A stretch of DNA of 51,229 nt, taken from the NCBI RefSeq assembly GCF_003336425.1, contig NZ_QEIO01000023.1, positions 1 to 51,229 on the forward strand, in the 5' to 3' direction. The number at the start of each line of letters is the position of its first letter. Position 1 is the stretch's first letter. Both the position numbers and the translations under genes were made by a program. This document shows positions 15,101 through 24,783 of the stretch, in pieces. Source of the stretch: Marinitenerispora sediminis (GTDB lineage: Bacteria; Actinomycetota; Actinomycetes; Streptosporangiales; Streptosporangiaceae). The notes below the pieces were generated by a model, which had not been told where the DNA came from, did no database searches, and saw only the letters and a list, made by a program, of their open reading frames with translations.

Positions 15101-16201
15101 TCAGCCGTTCGGGGCGGCGGGCGGCGATCCGGCACCGGAGCGCAGCAGGGCGACGAGCTCCCGGCGCAGCTCGGCGTCCTCCGCCGTTTCGGTCGAGGCG
15201 TCGATCTGCACGATGTCGACCCCCGCCCGGTGGAACTCCAGGATCCTGCCCGCCACGTCGGCCGGCGTGCCGACCAGCACCCCCGTCATGCCCGCGCGCA
15301 GCTGCCGTTCCGCCGCCGCGCGGATGTCGGCGGCCACGGACCGCAGGTCCCGCTCGGTGTCGCGGGCCAGCTGCGCGGATGCCGCCAGTTCTTCGGGCGG
15401 CCGTTCGCCGATCACACGGACCCCGGTCGCCACGATCTCCGCCGCCCGCTCCCGCGCAGCCGTGCCGTCGGCCCCGAGCACGCACCGCACGTGCCGCCAG
15501 TACCGCAGGCGCCGGCCGTGCCCCGCGGCGAGCGCGGACACCCGGGAGACGGCCGCGCGTACCTCCTCCGGGGTCCGCTGACCGACCGCGTACACGTCGG
15601 CGAACTCCGCTGCCAGCCGCACGCCGGGCTCCGAGGTGCCCCCGAACGAGATCGGCGGCCGGGGGAGCTGCACCGGCCGCAGCCCCGACCACGCGTCGCG
15701 GAAGGTGTAGAACTCGCCGTCGTGGTCGAAGGGCTCGGGGGCGGTGAGGGCGCGGGTGAAGACGCTCAGGTACTCGCGCGCCCTGCGGTAGCGGGTCTCT
15801 TTGCCGGCGACGTCACCGTCGCGGCGGACGTCGACGTCGCTGGAGCCGATCACCACGTGCACGCCGGCGCGGCCCCCCGAGAGCCGGTCCAGGGTGGCCA
15901 GCGTGCGCGCCGCCGCCGTCGGCGCGGTGACCCCCGGCCGGTGCGCGACCGTGACCCGCAGCCGCGGCGTGGCCGCCAGCGCCCAGCCGGCCACCAGCCA
16001 CGGGTCCGGCCAGGAGCTGTAGGTGGTGACGAGGGCGCTGTCGAAGCCGTCCGCCTCCTCAGCGCGGGCGCGCTCCGCGACGTAGGCGGGGTCGGCGTCG
16101 CGCGCCCGTGGATCCGGAAGGAAGCGTGCCGCCCGGCGCAGCTCCGCGGTCGCGCCGGGCGGAGCCGCCGCCCGGATCCCGCCGCGTAGTTCGAGTGCCA
16201 T
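15101..16201 (-). CDS. LLM-class flavin-dependent monooxygenase (SsuD-like)
   Basis: A 366-residue member of the luciferase-like, FMNH2-dependent alkanesulfonate monooxygenase family. It shows the TIM-barrel segments VTVAHRPGVTAPTAAARTLA, LDRLSGGRAGVHVVIG, the flavin-contact region SFGGTSEPGVRLAAEFADVY and ARDTERDLRSVA. These enzymes oxidise small sulfonates, sulfones or amines and need a separate flavin reductase, which is not adjacent here. The gene is the last of the minus-strand ABC transporter operon, 82 bp after the ATPase gene, with GAGGAAGG before ATG 16201. The pairing suggests that the transporter imports the substrate, perhaps an organosulfur compound; the substrate is inferred. 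Confidence 0.85.
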   Translation of the reverse strand: MALELRGGIRAAAPPGATAELRRAARFLPDPRARDADPAYVAERARAEEADGFDSALVTTYSSWPDPWLVAGWALAATPRLRVTVAHRPGVTAPTAAARTLATLDRLSGGRAGVHVVIGSSDVDVRRDGDVAGKETRYRRAREYLSVFTRALTAPEPFDHDGEFYTFRDAWSGLRPVQLPRPPISFGGTSEPGVRLAAEFADVYAVGQRTPEEVRAAVSRVSALAAGHGRRLRYWRHVRCVLGADGTAARERAAEIVATGVRVIGERPPEELAASAQLARDTERDLRSVAADIRAAAERQLRAGMTGVLVGTPADVAGRILEFHRAGVDIVQIDASTETAEDAELRRELVALLRSGAGSPPAAPNG

Positions 16202-16283
16202 GTTCGCCTTCCTCGGGTAGGTGGTGTCCGGACGTCACCGGCGGGTCGTGGCCACGCCGGGGACGGATGCCTCGCGGCACCGA

Positions 16284-18002
<1,719 letters not shown>

Positions 18003-18109
18003 CGGTGGGCTCCGGAGGTCGTCGGGCGGCCCGGGAGGGCCGGATGCGGCCGCCCGGGGCGTGCCGCGAGCGGCTTCCGGGGCGTGGACGGCCGGCCGGG
18101 CGGGGCGTT

Positions 18110-18162
18110 CCACGGGCCGTCGCCGGGACGTTCCCGTGCGCAACGGGCGGGACGGCCCGTGG
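18110..18162. repeat. Long intra-operon stem-loop
   Basis: A perfect 12-bp inverted repeat, CCACGGGCCGTC (18110-18121) and GACGGCCCGTGG (18151-18162), encloses 29 bp. That loop itself can form smaller hairpins, such as CCCGT-GCGCA-ACGGG. It sits in the 283-bp gap between the permease and ATPase genes. It may attenuate or stabilise parts of the transcript. No ORF in the gap is convincing. Confidence 0.55.
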
Positions 18163-18285
18163 CCCTGGCCGGGGAGCGGTCGTGGAATGCCGGCATCTCC
18201 GCGGAAGCCGGGCCGACCGGCCGGGGCGGCGGGCCGAGCGTGCGGAGTCGTGGGGCGTGGAGCCGGAGCGGGCGCGGCGCGGAGG

Positions 18286-19143
18286 TCACTGCGGCCCACC
18301 GTCCAGCCTCGCCTTGAGCCAGCGGCCCACGACGGTCACCGCCACCACCACCGTGGTGACCGCGGCGCCGGGAAAGACCGCGATCCACCACGCGCGCTGC
18401 AGGTGGTCGCGCCCCTCCGAGAGCATGAGTCCCCACTCCGCGGCGGGCGGCTGCGGGCCGAACCCGAGGAAGCTGAGTCCGGCCGAGAGCACGATGGCCG
18501 TCCCCGCGCTGATGGTGGCCAGCACGCTGACCGGTCCCAGGGTGTTGGGCAGGACGTGGCGCAGGACGATCAGCGGGCGCGGTATCCCCATCACCACGGC
18601 GGCCTGCACGTACGCCGACTCGCGCACCACCAGCACCCGGGAGCGGACCAGCCGGGCGTAGCCGGGGGCGGCGGCCAGGCCGATCGCGACGAGCACGTTG
18701 ACCGGCCCCGGGCCGAGCACCGTCAGCACGATCAGCGCCAGCAGCAGCTCCGGGAACGCCAGCCCGACGTCGACCGCCCGCATCATCACGCGGTCCAGCA
18801 GCCGGCCGCCGAACGCCGACACCGAGCCGACGGCCGTGCCCAGCAGCACGCCCAGGGCGGTCGCCCCGACGCCGATGGACAGCGACGGCCACGCCCCGTG
18901 CGCGACCCGCGCGAACACGTCGCGCCCCAGCTGATCCGTGCCGAAGGGGTGCTCCGGTCCGGGCGGCCGCAGGGCCGCGCCGAGGTCGGACGCGGTGGGC
19001 GAGTGCACGGCGAACCACTCCGGGCGGGCGGCCACGACGGCGAACAGCAGCAGCACGGTGCCGGCCAGCACCGGCGCCGGCGGGACCCGCCACCGTGGGC
19101 CGGCCGCCCGCAGGGCCGCCTCGGGCACTCCGAGCGTGGTCAT
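18286..19143 (-). CDS. Peptide/nickel-type ABC transporter permease (DppC-like)
   Basis: A 285-residue inner-membrane permease of the DppC/OppC group. After a first hydrophobic segment it has the characteristic PPGPEHPFGTDQLGRDVFARV motif (periplasmic-facing, near residues 63-82). The binding-protein-dependent transport domain follows, with the cytoplasmic EAA-like loop around VQAAVVMGIPRPLIVLRHVLPN. Its ATG (19143) overlaps the stop of the other permease gene by 4 bp, so the two are translationally coupled. It forms half of the channel. Confidence 0.92.
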   Translation of the reverse strand: MTTLGVPEAALRAAGPRWRVPPAPVLAGTVLLLFAVVAARPEWFAVHSPTASDLGAALRPPGPEHPFGTDQLGRDVFARVAHGAWPSLSIGVGATALGVLLGTAVGSVSAFGGRLLDRVMMRAVDVGLAFPELLLALIVLTVLGPGPVNVLVAIGLAAAPGYARLVRSRVLVVRESAYVQAAVVMGIPRPLIVLRHVLPNTLGPVSVLATISAGTAIVLSAGLSFLGFGPQPPAAEWGLMLSEGRDHLQRAWWIAVFPGAAVTTVVVAVTVVGRWLKARLDGGPQ

Positions 19144-20084
19144 GGCGCCTCGCTTGCGCGCAGCCGCGGGTCGACGACCCGGTACAGCGCGTCGACGGCC
19201 AGGTTGACGGTGACGAACGCCGCCGCCGAGATCACCACGACGGCGTTGACGACCGGGATGTCGCGGGCGGTCACGGCGGAGACGAGGACCCTGCCGAGCC
19301 CGGGCCGCGCGAACACCGTCTCCACGAGCACGGTGCCGCTGAGCAGGCCCGCGAACACCCAGCCGGCCAGCGTCAGCAGCGGAACGGCGGCGTGCCGCAG
19401 CGCGTGCCGGACCAGCACACCGGTCCGACCCACCCCGCGGGCGCGGACCGACGTCACGAACGGCTGGCCGAGCGTGTCGTCCAGCTCGCGCCGCAGCACC
19501 TGCGCCAGCACGCCGGCGATCGGGACGGCGAGCGTGAGGGCGGGCAGCACCAGGGCGTGCGGGCCGACGGCGCCGGGTCCGGGGAACAGCCCCCAGCGGA
19601 AGGACAGGAAGGTCAGCGCCACCACCCCCACCCAGAACGATGGGACCGCGGCGCCGACCAGCTCGGCGCCGGAGATCACGGCGCGCGGGAGGCCCCGGCG
19701 CCCCGCCGTCGCCAGGGCCGCGGTGCCGGCCAGCAGGACCGCGAGGACGAGCGCGGCCACGGCCAGCTCCACCGTGGGCCACAGCTGGTCGGCCAGCACG
19801 TCGGCCACCGGCCGGTCCAGCCGGTAGGACCAGCCCAGGTCCAGGGCCGCCAGCCGGGCGAGCGCGGTCAGGTACTGGACCCACAGCGGCGCGTCCAGGC
19901 CGAGTTCGGCGCGGACCCGGGCGCGCAGTTCCGGTGAGGCTCCGACGAGCGGGCCCAGCACCGCGTCGACCGGATCCCCGGGGATGAGGTGCAGGACGCA
20001 GAAGGAGATCGTGGCCGCTCCCCAGACGACCAGCAGCGCCGAAAGGAGCCGCCGGGCGGCTCGGCGCGGCAGGGACGGCGTCAC
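19140..20084 (-). CDS. Peptide/nickel-type ABC transporter permease (DppB-like)
   Basis: A 314-residue inner-membrane permease of the DppB/OppB group. It starts RRLLSALLVVWGAATISFCV, followed by the family motif LIPGDPVDAVLG and a conserved segment LGLDAPLWVQYLTAL. The EAA-like coupling loop is TSVRARGVGRTGVLVRHALRHA. The GTG start (20084) overlaps the stop of the lipoprotein gene (GTGA), and its stop overlaps the next permease. It pairs with the DppC-like permease. Confidence 0.92.
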   Translation of the reverse strand: MTPSLPRRAARRLLSALLVVWGAATISFCVLHLIPGDPVDAVLGPLVGASPELRARVRAELGLDAPLWVQYLTALARLAALDLGWSYRLDRPVADVLADQLWPTVELAVAALVLAVLLAGTAALATAGRRGLPRAVISGAELVGAAVPSFWVGVVALTFLSFRWGLFPGPGAVGPHALVLPALTLAVPIAGVLAQVLRRELDDTLGQPFVTSVRARGVGRTGVLVRHALRHAAVPLLTLAGWVFAGLLSGTVLVETVFARPGLGRVLVSAVTARDIPVVNAVVVISAAAFVTVNLAVDALYRVVDPRLRASEAP

Positions 20085-21724
20085 TCTGAGCCGCCCTCGC
20101 CCAGGCGCACGTCGTAGAACACCGGCCAGGCGGACGGGTCGAACGCCAGTCCCTGCACGGCGGGCGCGGCGGCGATGACGCGCGGCTGCACGAACGCGGG
20201 CAGCGCGTAGCCCTCCTCGACGACGCGGCGCTGGACCTGCGCGTAGGCGGCGGCGCGCGCCTCCGGGTCGGACTCGGTGAGCCCGGTCTCCAGCCAGGCG
20301 TCGATCCGCGGGTCGGACAGCCGGGAGGCGTTGGCCCCGCCGTCGGCGAGCTGCTGGCCGGAGTGGTAGAGGGTGCGCAGCATGTCCGGGTCGGCGCGGC
20401 CCCAGCTGAAGGCGATGATGTCGTACTCGCCGTCGTCGCGTGTGGGGACGTAGGAGCCGTCGCCGAGCGGGGTGATGCGCAGTTCGATGCCGGCCTGGCG
20501 GAGCTGGTCCTGCACCGCGGTGTCGTAGGTGATGCGGTCCTCGCGCTGGTAGGTGGGATCGTAGAGCAGCTCGATGCTGAACCGCTCGCCGCCGCGGGTC
20601 CGGTACCCCTGTCCGTCGCGCCCGGTGTAGCCGAGTTCGTCCAGCAGCCGCCCGGCCTCGGCCGGGTCGTGGGACCAGCCGCCCTCCAGCCCTTCGTCGT
20701 AGCCGAACGTGGCCGGGGTCAGCGGGCTCCACGCCCGGTCGTACTGGCCGGAGTACAGCGTCTCCGTGATCTGGTCGAGGTCGAGGGCGGCGCGGACGGC
20801 GAGCCGGGCGCGGCGGTCGTCGAAGGGCGGCCGGGTGGTGTTGAAGAAGTAGGTGTAGCCGGCGCCGGGGGAGTCCTGGCGGACGATCCGGGCGCCGCCC
20901 GCGGTCTCCAGCGTCGTGATGTCGGCGGCCGGGACCTGGTCGATGACGTCGACCTCGCCGCTGGTCAGTGCGCCGGTGCGTACGGAGTTCTCCGGGATGA
21001 ACCGGATCACCAGCTCTTCAAGGTGGGCCGGCCCGGTGTGCCGGGCCGTCGGCGGCGCCCAGTCGTAGTCATCGTTGCGGGTGAGGACCGCCTGCTGGCC
21101 CTCGGTGAACCCGGTGAAGGTGAACGGCCCGGTTCCGACGTGCCGCGGGCCGCCGTTGCACAGGTCGGTGCCGTACTCCTCGATGGAGGCGGGGGAGTGG
21201 AAGCCGAGATAGGTGGTGCTCAGCGCCTGGAGGAACGGGGCGTGGGGCTCGGTCAGCTCCACCTCGACCGTGTGGTCGTCCAGCACTTCGGAGGAGGCGT
21301 AGGGCTCGATCAGCTGGGCGGCGTACTGGGAGCCGGTCTCGGGGTCGGCGATCCGGTCGAGGTTGATCTTGACGGCCTCGGCGTCGAACGGCGTCCCGTC
21401 GTGGAAGGTCACGTCCTCGCGCAGGTGGAAGGTGTAGCGCGTGCCGTCCTCGGACACCTCCCAGGACCGCGCCAGCCACGGCTCGACGGTGCCGTCCGGG
21501 CGCTGGGCGACCAGCGAGTCGTAGACGTTGCGCTGGAGGGCGGCGGTGATGTCGGCCGGGCTGACGTGCGGGTCGTAGCAGTCCGGCCCGACGTCCACGG
21601 CGAAGGTGAGGGTGCCGTCGGCGGGCGCCTCCGCCGTCGGGGAGCCCGCGCAGGCCGTGAGGACGGCGCTGAGCAGGACCACGGCGGACCCGGTGCGGAC
21701 GTGCGGTGATCGCGAGACGGGCAT
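20081..21724 (-). CDS. Peptide/nickel-type ABC transporter substrate-binding lipoprotein
   Basis: A 547-residue extracytoplasmic binding lipoprotein of the SBP_bac_5 (OppA/DppA/NikA) family. The signal peptide ends in a LTAC lipobox with Cys25. Family segments include SWEVSEDGTRYTFHLREDVT, FHDGTPFDAEAVKINLDRI and GTGPFTFTGF. ATG 21724 has GGAAGGG upstream; the 34 extra in-frame codons to 21826 have no such site and would spoil the signal peptide. It is the first gene of the operon with both permeases, the double ATPase and the LLM monooxygenase. The ligand is not readable from sequence; the monooxygenase hints at an organosulfur or modified amino acid. Confidence 0.9.
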   Translation of the reverse strand: MPVSRSPHVRTGSAVVLLSAVLTACAGSPTAEAPADGTLTFAVDVGPDCYDPHVSPADITAALQRNVYDSLVAQRPDGTVEPWLARSWEVSEDGTRYTFHLREDVTFHDGTPFDAEAVKINLDRIADPETGSQYAAQLIEPYASSEVLDDHTVEVELTEPHAPFLQALSTTYLGFHSPASIEEYGTDLCNGGPRHVGTGPFTFTGFTEGQQAVLTRNDDYDWAPPTARHTGPAHLEELVIRFIPENSVRTGALTSGEVDVIDQVPAADITTLETAGGARIVRQDSPGAGYTYFFNTTRPPFDDRRARLAVRAALDLDQITETLYSGQYDRAWSPLTPATFGYDEGLEGGWSHDPAEAGRLLDELGYTGRDGQGYRTRGGERFSIELLYDPTYQREDRITYDTAVQDQLRQAGIELRITPLGDGSYVPTRDDGEYDIIAFSWGRADPDMLRTLYHSGQQLADGGANASRLSDPRIDAWLETGLTESDPEARAAAYAQVQRRVVEEGYALPAFVQPRVIAAAPAVQGLAFDPSAWPVFYDVRLGEGGSE

Positions 21725-21834
21725 GGACCCTTCCAGGGGCGGCGCCGCGACGCGGGCCGTGGGCAGGGGCGCGTCGCGCGGGACAGGGCGGCCGACGGGG
21801 GCGGCCGCGCGGACGCCGCCCATCATGATCCCGG

Positions 21835-21859
21835 CGCCGATATGCCAGGCAGATCGGCG
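21835..21859 (-). promoter_or_regulatory. Inverted repeat upstream of the ABC transporter operon
   Basis: CGCCGAT (21835-21841) and ATCGGCG (21853-21859) form a perfect inverted repeat with an 11-base spacer. It sits 111-135 bp upstream of the lipoprotein ATG, in an AT-richer patch just downstream of the XRE regulator gene. It is a possible operator for the transport operon; the cognate regulator is unknown. Confidence 0.35.
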
Positions 21860-21878
21860 TTTGTACGGTGACCATCAC

Positions 21879-22793
21879 TCACAGGCTTGCAGTGGGCCGT
21901 TCGTCGCATCCCCGGCCCAGGTCGCGCGGCCGGCCGCCCGCCATCATGTGCCGGGCCAGCCGTCGCTGGCTTTCCGGATCGGCCGGGCTCTGCAGGATCA
22001 GCAGCGAGTCGGGGTCGTCGACCGGGCGCAGCGCGGCGTAGGTGAGCCGGACCGGATCACCGGCCGGCCGCACGGCGAGCTCCGCCACGGTGAGGTCGGC
22101 GACGCCCTGGCAGTCCCACCAGTCGGCCAGGTCGGGAGCGTCCTCGCGGAGCAGGCCGTACACCTCCTGGACCCGCTTGTCGTCGCCGATCGGCCCGGTC
22201 TGGGCGCGGAACTGGTGGAGCACCGCCACCGCGTAGGCCCGCCAGTCCACCACCAGCCGGCGGGCGCCGGGGTCGGCGGCCAGGTACCACATGAGGTTGC
22301 GCCGGCTCTCCGGCAGCTCGGCGGGGTCACCCCAGACGCTGGCGTAGGCGAGGTTCCAGGCGGAGAAGTCGAAGCGGCGGTCCAGCAGGACGGCCGGCCC
22401 GTTGGTCCACTGGTCGAGCAGCGGGTCGAGGCGCCGGGCGAGTGAGTCGTGCCGCTCCTCGTCGGCCGGCGGCGGCTGCAGGCCGGCGAGGATCAGCATG
22501 TAGCGGTAGGACGCGCCGTCCAGGCGCAGCGCGCGGGCGATGGCGTCGAGGACCTGCTTGGAGGCGTTGACCCGGCCCTGCTCCAGCCAGCTGTACCACG
22601 CGAGCCCGACGCCGGCCAGGGTGGCGACCTCCTCGCGGCGTAACCCCGGGGTGCGCCGGCGGGGGGTCTCCGGTAGACCGACCGCGGACGGCGGGATCTG
22701 CTCGCGGTGCGAGCGCAGGAACCGTCCCAGTTCCTTGCCACGGGCCGGTTCCTTCCGGCGTGCGGAGGTCGGGCGGTGATCGGGGCCGGGCAT
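21879..22793 (-). CDS. XRE-family regulator with MmyB-like ligand domain
   Basis: A 304-residue transcription regulator. A helix-turn-helix of the XRE type (about 45-105: TPGLRREEVATLAGVGLAWY, LEQGRVNASKQVLDAIARAL) is followed by an MmyB-type ligand-binding domain with the hallmark FDFSAWNLAYASVWGD and NLMWYLAADPGARRLVVDW. Such proteins in actinomycetes often control an adjacent exporter or oxidoreductase and may bind fatty acids. It lies downstream of and co-oriented with the MFS gene, with a palindrome between them. ATG 22793 has GGGAGG upstream. Confidence 0.88.
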   Translation of the reverse strand: MPGPDHRPTSARRKEPARGKELGRFLRSHREQIPPSAVGLPETPRRRTPGLRREEVATLAGVGLAWYSWLEQGRVNASKQVLDAIARALRLDGASYRYMLILAGLQPPPADEERHDSLARRLDPLLDQWTNGPAVLLDRRFDFSAWNLAYASVWGDPAELPESRRNLMWYLAADPGARRLVVDWRAYAVAVLHQFRAQTGPIGDDKRVQEVYGLLREDAPDLADWWDCQGVADLTVAELAVRPAGDPVRLTYAALRPVDDPDSLLILQSPADPESQRRLARHMMAGGRPRDLGRGCDERPTASL

Positions 22794-22834
22794 GGCGCCT
22801 CCCTGGGGCGACGGACGCGACCCCGCCAATCTAC

Positions 22835-22856
22835 CTATTTCCCACTTGTGAAATAG
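22835..22856 (-). promoter_or_regulatory. Inverted-repeat operator before the XRE regulator gene
   Basis: CTATTTC (22835-22841) and GAAATAG (22850-22856) form a perfect inverted repeat with an 8-base spacer, in the only AT-rich patch between the MFS and regulator genes, about 45 bp upstream of the regulator ATG. Autoregulation is the simplest reading. Confidence 0.5.
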
Positions 22857-22903
22857 AATTTCGTGGTCGTTTCGCCGCCCCGGCGGTCCGGCGGTGGGAA
22901 CGG

Positions 22904-24160
22904 TCACGCCTCGTCCGGCCCGGACGGCGGCATCGCGGCACCGCGCCGGACACGTGGCGCCAGCCCGGCCGCGAGCAGCGCCGCGACCCCGGCCAGCGCC
23001 CCGCCGACCGCCGCCATCCCGATCCGCTGGTCGGCGACGAGCCCCACGGCCCAGGTCCCCGCTCCCGCTCCGATGTACAGGCAGGCGGTGTTCCAGGAAC
23101 TCGATGTCGCACCCAGGCGCGGACGCAGGTTGATGAGCAGCGTCTGCACGTCGGTGCCGAACGCTCCGCTGGCGAAGAACCACACCATCACCGCGGCGAG
23201 GCACACCCACAGCGGCGCGCCCAGGGCGGCGACCACCACGCCCGCGGCGAGGAGCGCGCACCACAGCACGACGAGGCCGGTCCCGCTGCGCCCGAGCCGG
23301 CGGGCCCGGTCGCCCAGCCGCCCGGCGGCCAGCGATCCGGCGAAGCTGCCCGCGCCGACCAGGATTCCCAGCAGGCCGAGTTGGTCCACCGTGAGCCCGA
23401 AGCGGGCGTGCAGCACCACGCCGAGGAAGGTGTAGGCGCCCAGGTTGGCCGCCTGCAGGAACAGCACCGTCACCAGCACGTGCCGCAGGGTGCCGTCCGT
23501 CCACACCGTGAGAACGGCCCGCAGGTCCGTCCCGCCCGGCCGGGGGGCGTCCGGCCAGCGGCCGGGCCGGGTCTGCACGGCCACCCCGGCCACGGCGACC
23601 GCCGAGAGCAGCGCGAGCAGCAGGAACGGCGCGGGCCACCCGCCGAGCCCGACGCTGAATCCGCCCGCCGGTACCCCGAACACCTGGCCGGCCGCGAACA
23701 GCGCCATCCCCGTGCCGATGGCCCGTCCCCGGCTCTCCTCGGGCGACGTCTCGGCCAGATGTGCCCAGATCGATGGCCCGGCCATCGCCGCGCCGAGCGC
23801 GCCGAGCACCCGCGCCGCGATCAGCACGGCCAGGGACGGTGCCAGACCGGCGACCACGTTGCTCACGCAGAACAGCGCCGCGCCGGCCACGATGGTGGGG
23901 TAGCGGCCGAAGCGGTCGGAGAGCACGCCGAGGAACGGCGCCCCGGCCGCGTAGGCGAGGGTGTAGGCGGTGACGGTGTGCGCTGCCGCCACCTCGCTGA
24001 CGTCCAGGTCGGCGGCGATCGTGGGCAGCAGCGGGGAGACCAGGAACGTCTCGGTGCCGATGAGGAACAGCAGCAGATAGACACCCGTGTAGCCGAGCCA
24101 GGCGGGGGCGCGGCGTGACGTTGCCGGTGTGGAGGTGCCGGAGGGGGCGGTCTCGGACAC
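22904..24160 (-). CDS. MFS transporter, drug-efflux (AraJ/CmlR-like) type
   Basis: A 418-residue MFS protein with 12 hydrophobic segments. It has the DHA1-type motif A FLGVLSDRFGRYPTIVAG between TM2 and TM3, motif B-like IAARVLGALGAAMAGPSIWA and motif C-like AAGQVFGVPAGG. The family includes chloramphenicol-type efflux and sugar-efflux pumps such as AraJ. The start is GTG 24160 with a weak purine-rich ribosome site. The following co-oriented XRE regulator suggests inducible efflux. The gene is divergent from the biosynthetic operon starting at 24784, so it could also export that product; this is inference. Confidence 0.88.
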   Translation of the reverse strand: MSETAPSGTSTPATSRRAPAWLGYTGVYLLLFLIGTETFLVSPLLPTIAADLDVSEVAAAHTVTAYTLAYAAGAPFLGVLSDRFGRYPTIVAGAALFCVSNVVAGLAPSLAVLIAARVLGALGAAMAGPSIWAHLAETSPEESRGRAIGTGMALFAAGQVFGVPAGGFSVGLGGWPAPFLLLALLSAVAVAGVAVQTRPGRWPDAPRPGGTDLRAVLTVWTDGTLRHVLVTVLFLQAANLGAYTFLGVVLHARFGLTVDQLGLLGILVGAGSFAGSLAAGRLGDRARRLGRSGTGLVVLWCALLAAGVVVAALGAPLWVCLAAVMVWFFASGAFGTDVQTLLINLRPRLGATSSSWNTACLYIGAGAGTWAVGLVADQRIGMAAVGGALAGVAALLAAGLAPRVRRGAAMPPSGPDEA

Positions 24161-24340
24161 GGTCGACTCTTCTCTTCCTCATGGGTGCGGGTGCGGGTCT
24201 GCGCGTCTGCGCCGGGCCTCCCCGTGCCACGGCGGGCACGGCCGGAGCGCAGGCGGAGGCGTGGGCTGTGGCCGGGCATGCGGCGGCCACGGCACCGATT
24301 CTCGGCAGCACGCCGCGCGCGGGCCAGAACTGGGAATGTG

Positions 24341-24359
24341 CTGTGACCTCGGGTCACAG
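24341..24359. promoter_or_regulatory. CTGTGACC / GGTCACAG inverted repeat
   Basis: A perfect 8-bp inverted repeat with 3-base spacer sits in the 623-bp divergent gap between the MFS and DAHP synthase genes. The TGTGA/TCACA arms resemble Crp-family sites, but the spacing between them is 7 rather than the usual 6. It lies 180 bp upstream of the MFS start. The rest of 24161-24590 shows no credible gene. Confidence 0.4.
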
Positions 24360-24613
24360 GCTGACGGGGCGGCGGCCGGTGCCGGGTGCGGCCTGACGAT
24401 CCTGCGCCCTCCTGTCAGGCCCGATCCCGGTGAGAATGGAGCCCGGGTCCGGGCGCCACAACCCCTCGTCGTCCCGTCCGCGCCGACGCCGGGGACGATG
24501 GCCGCCGGACCCGGCGTGCGCGTCTGTGGCCAGTGGGTGGACCTCGCCGTGGCCAGCGATCACGGAACCGCGCGGCAGGCCGAGCCGAACCCCGGATGCC
24601 GATGTGGGAGTCG

Positions 24614-24736
24614 ATGACCGACGAGCGGCCGCCCGGCAATGTGACCCGCGTCGCCGCGCCGGCCGGCCGAGTCGAGAGCGACACGGAGGGAGAGGATCCG
24701 ATCGGATCCTTGTTTTCCTACTATTCCGGTTTCTAA
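24614..24736 (+). CDS. Possible small ORF ending in an aromatic-rich tail
   Basis: This is a 40-codon reading frame (in-frame ATGs also at 24596 and 24602) just upstream of the biosynthetic operon. Over its first 24 codons, base use by codon position looks coding-like: GC is high at position 3, intermediate at 1 and lowest at 2. The predicted peptide has an acidic middle and ends GSLFSYYSGF. GGGAG precedes ATG 24614 but only 3 bases away, which is too close for a good start. The last third overlaps an 18-bp palindrome and a promoter-like segment. It could be a precursor or leader peptide, or chance; I cannot choose. Confidence 0.3.
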   Translation: MTDERPPGNVTRVAAPAGRVESDTEGEDPIGSLFSYYSGF

Positions 24737-24739
24737 ATT
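24693..24739 (+). promoter_or_regulatory. 18-bp palindrome and promoter of the biosynthetic operon
   Basis: AGGATCCGATCGGATCCT (24693-24710) is a perfect palindrome. TTGTTT (24710-24715) and TAAATT (24734-24739), 18 bp apart, follow in an AT-rich stretch unlike its surroundings. They would start transcription about 38 bp upstream of the DAHP synthase GTG. The palindrome would touch the -35, a place for a regulator. A stem of 7 with a 4-base loop followed by TTGTTTT could instead act as a terminator/attenuator. Confidence 0.5.
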
Positions 24740-24783
24740 CGAGTTAATCGCTGCCGCCACGGCCAGGAACGGAAACCCCGACT

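Noticed and set aside
24342-24358. Classical Crp/GlxR site TGTGA-N6-TCACA
   Set aside because: The spacing between arms is 7, not 6; kept only as an unassigned inverted repeat.
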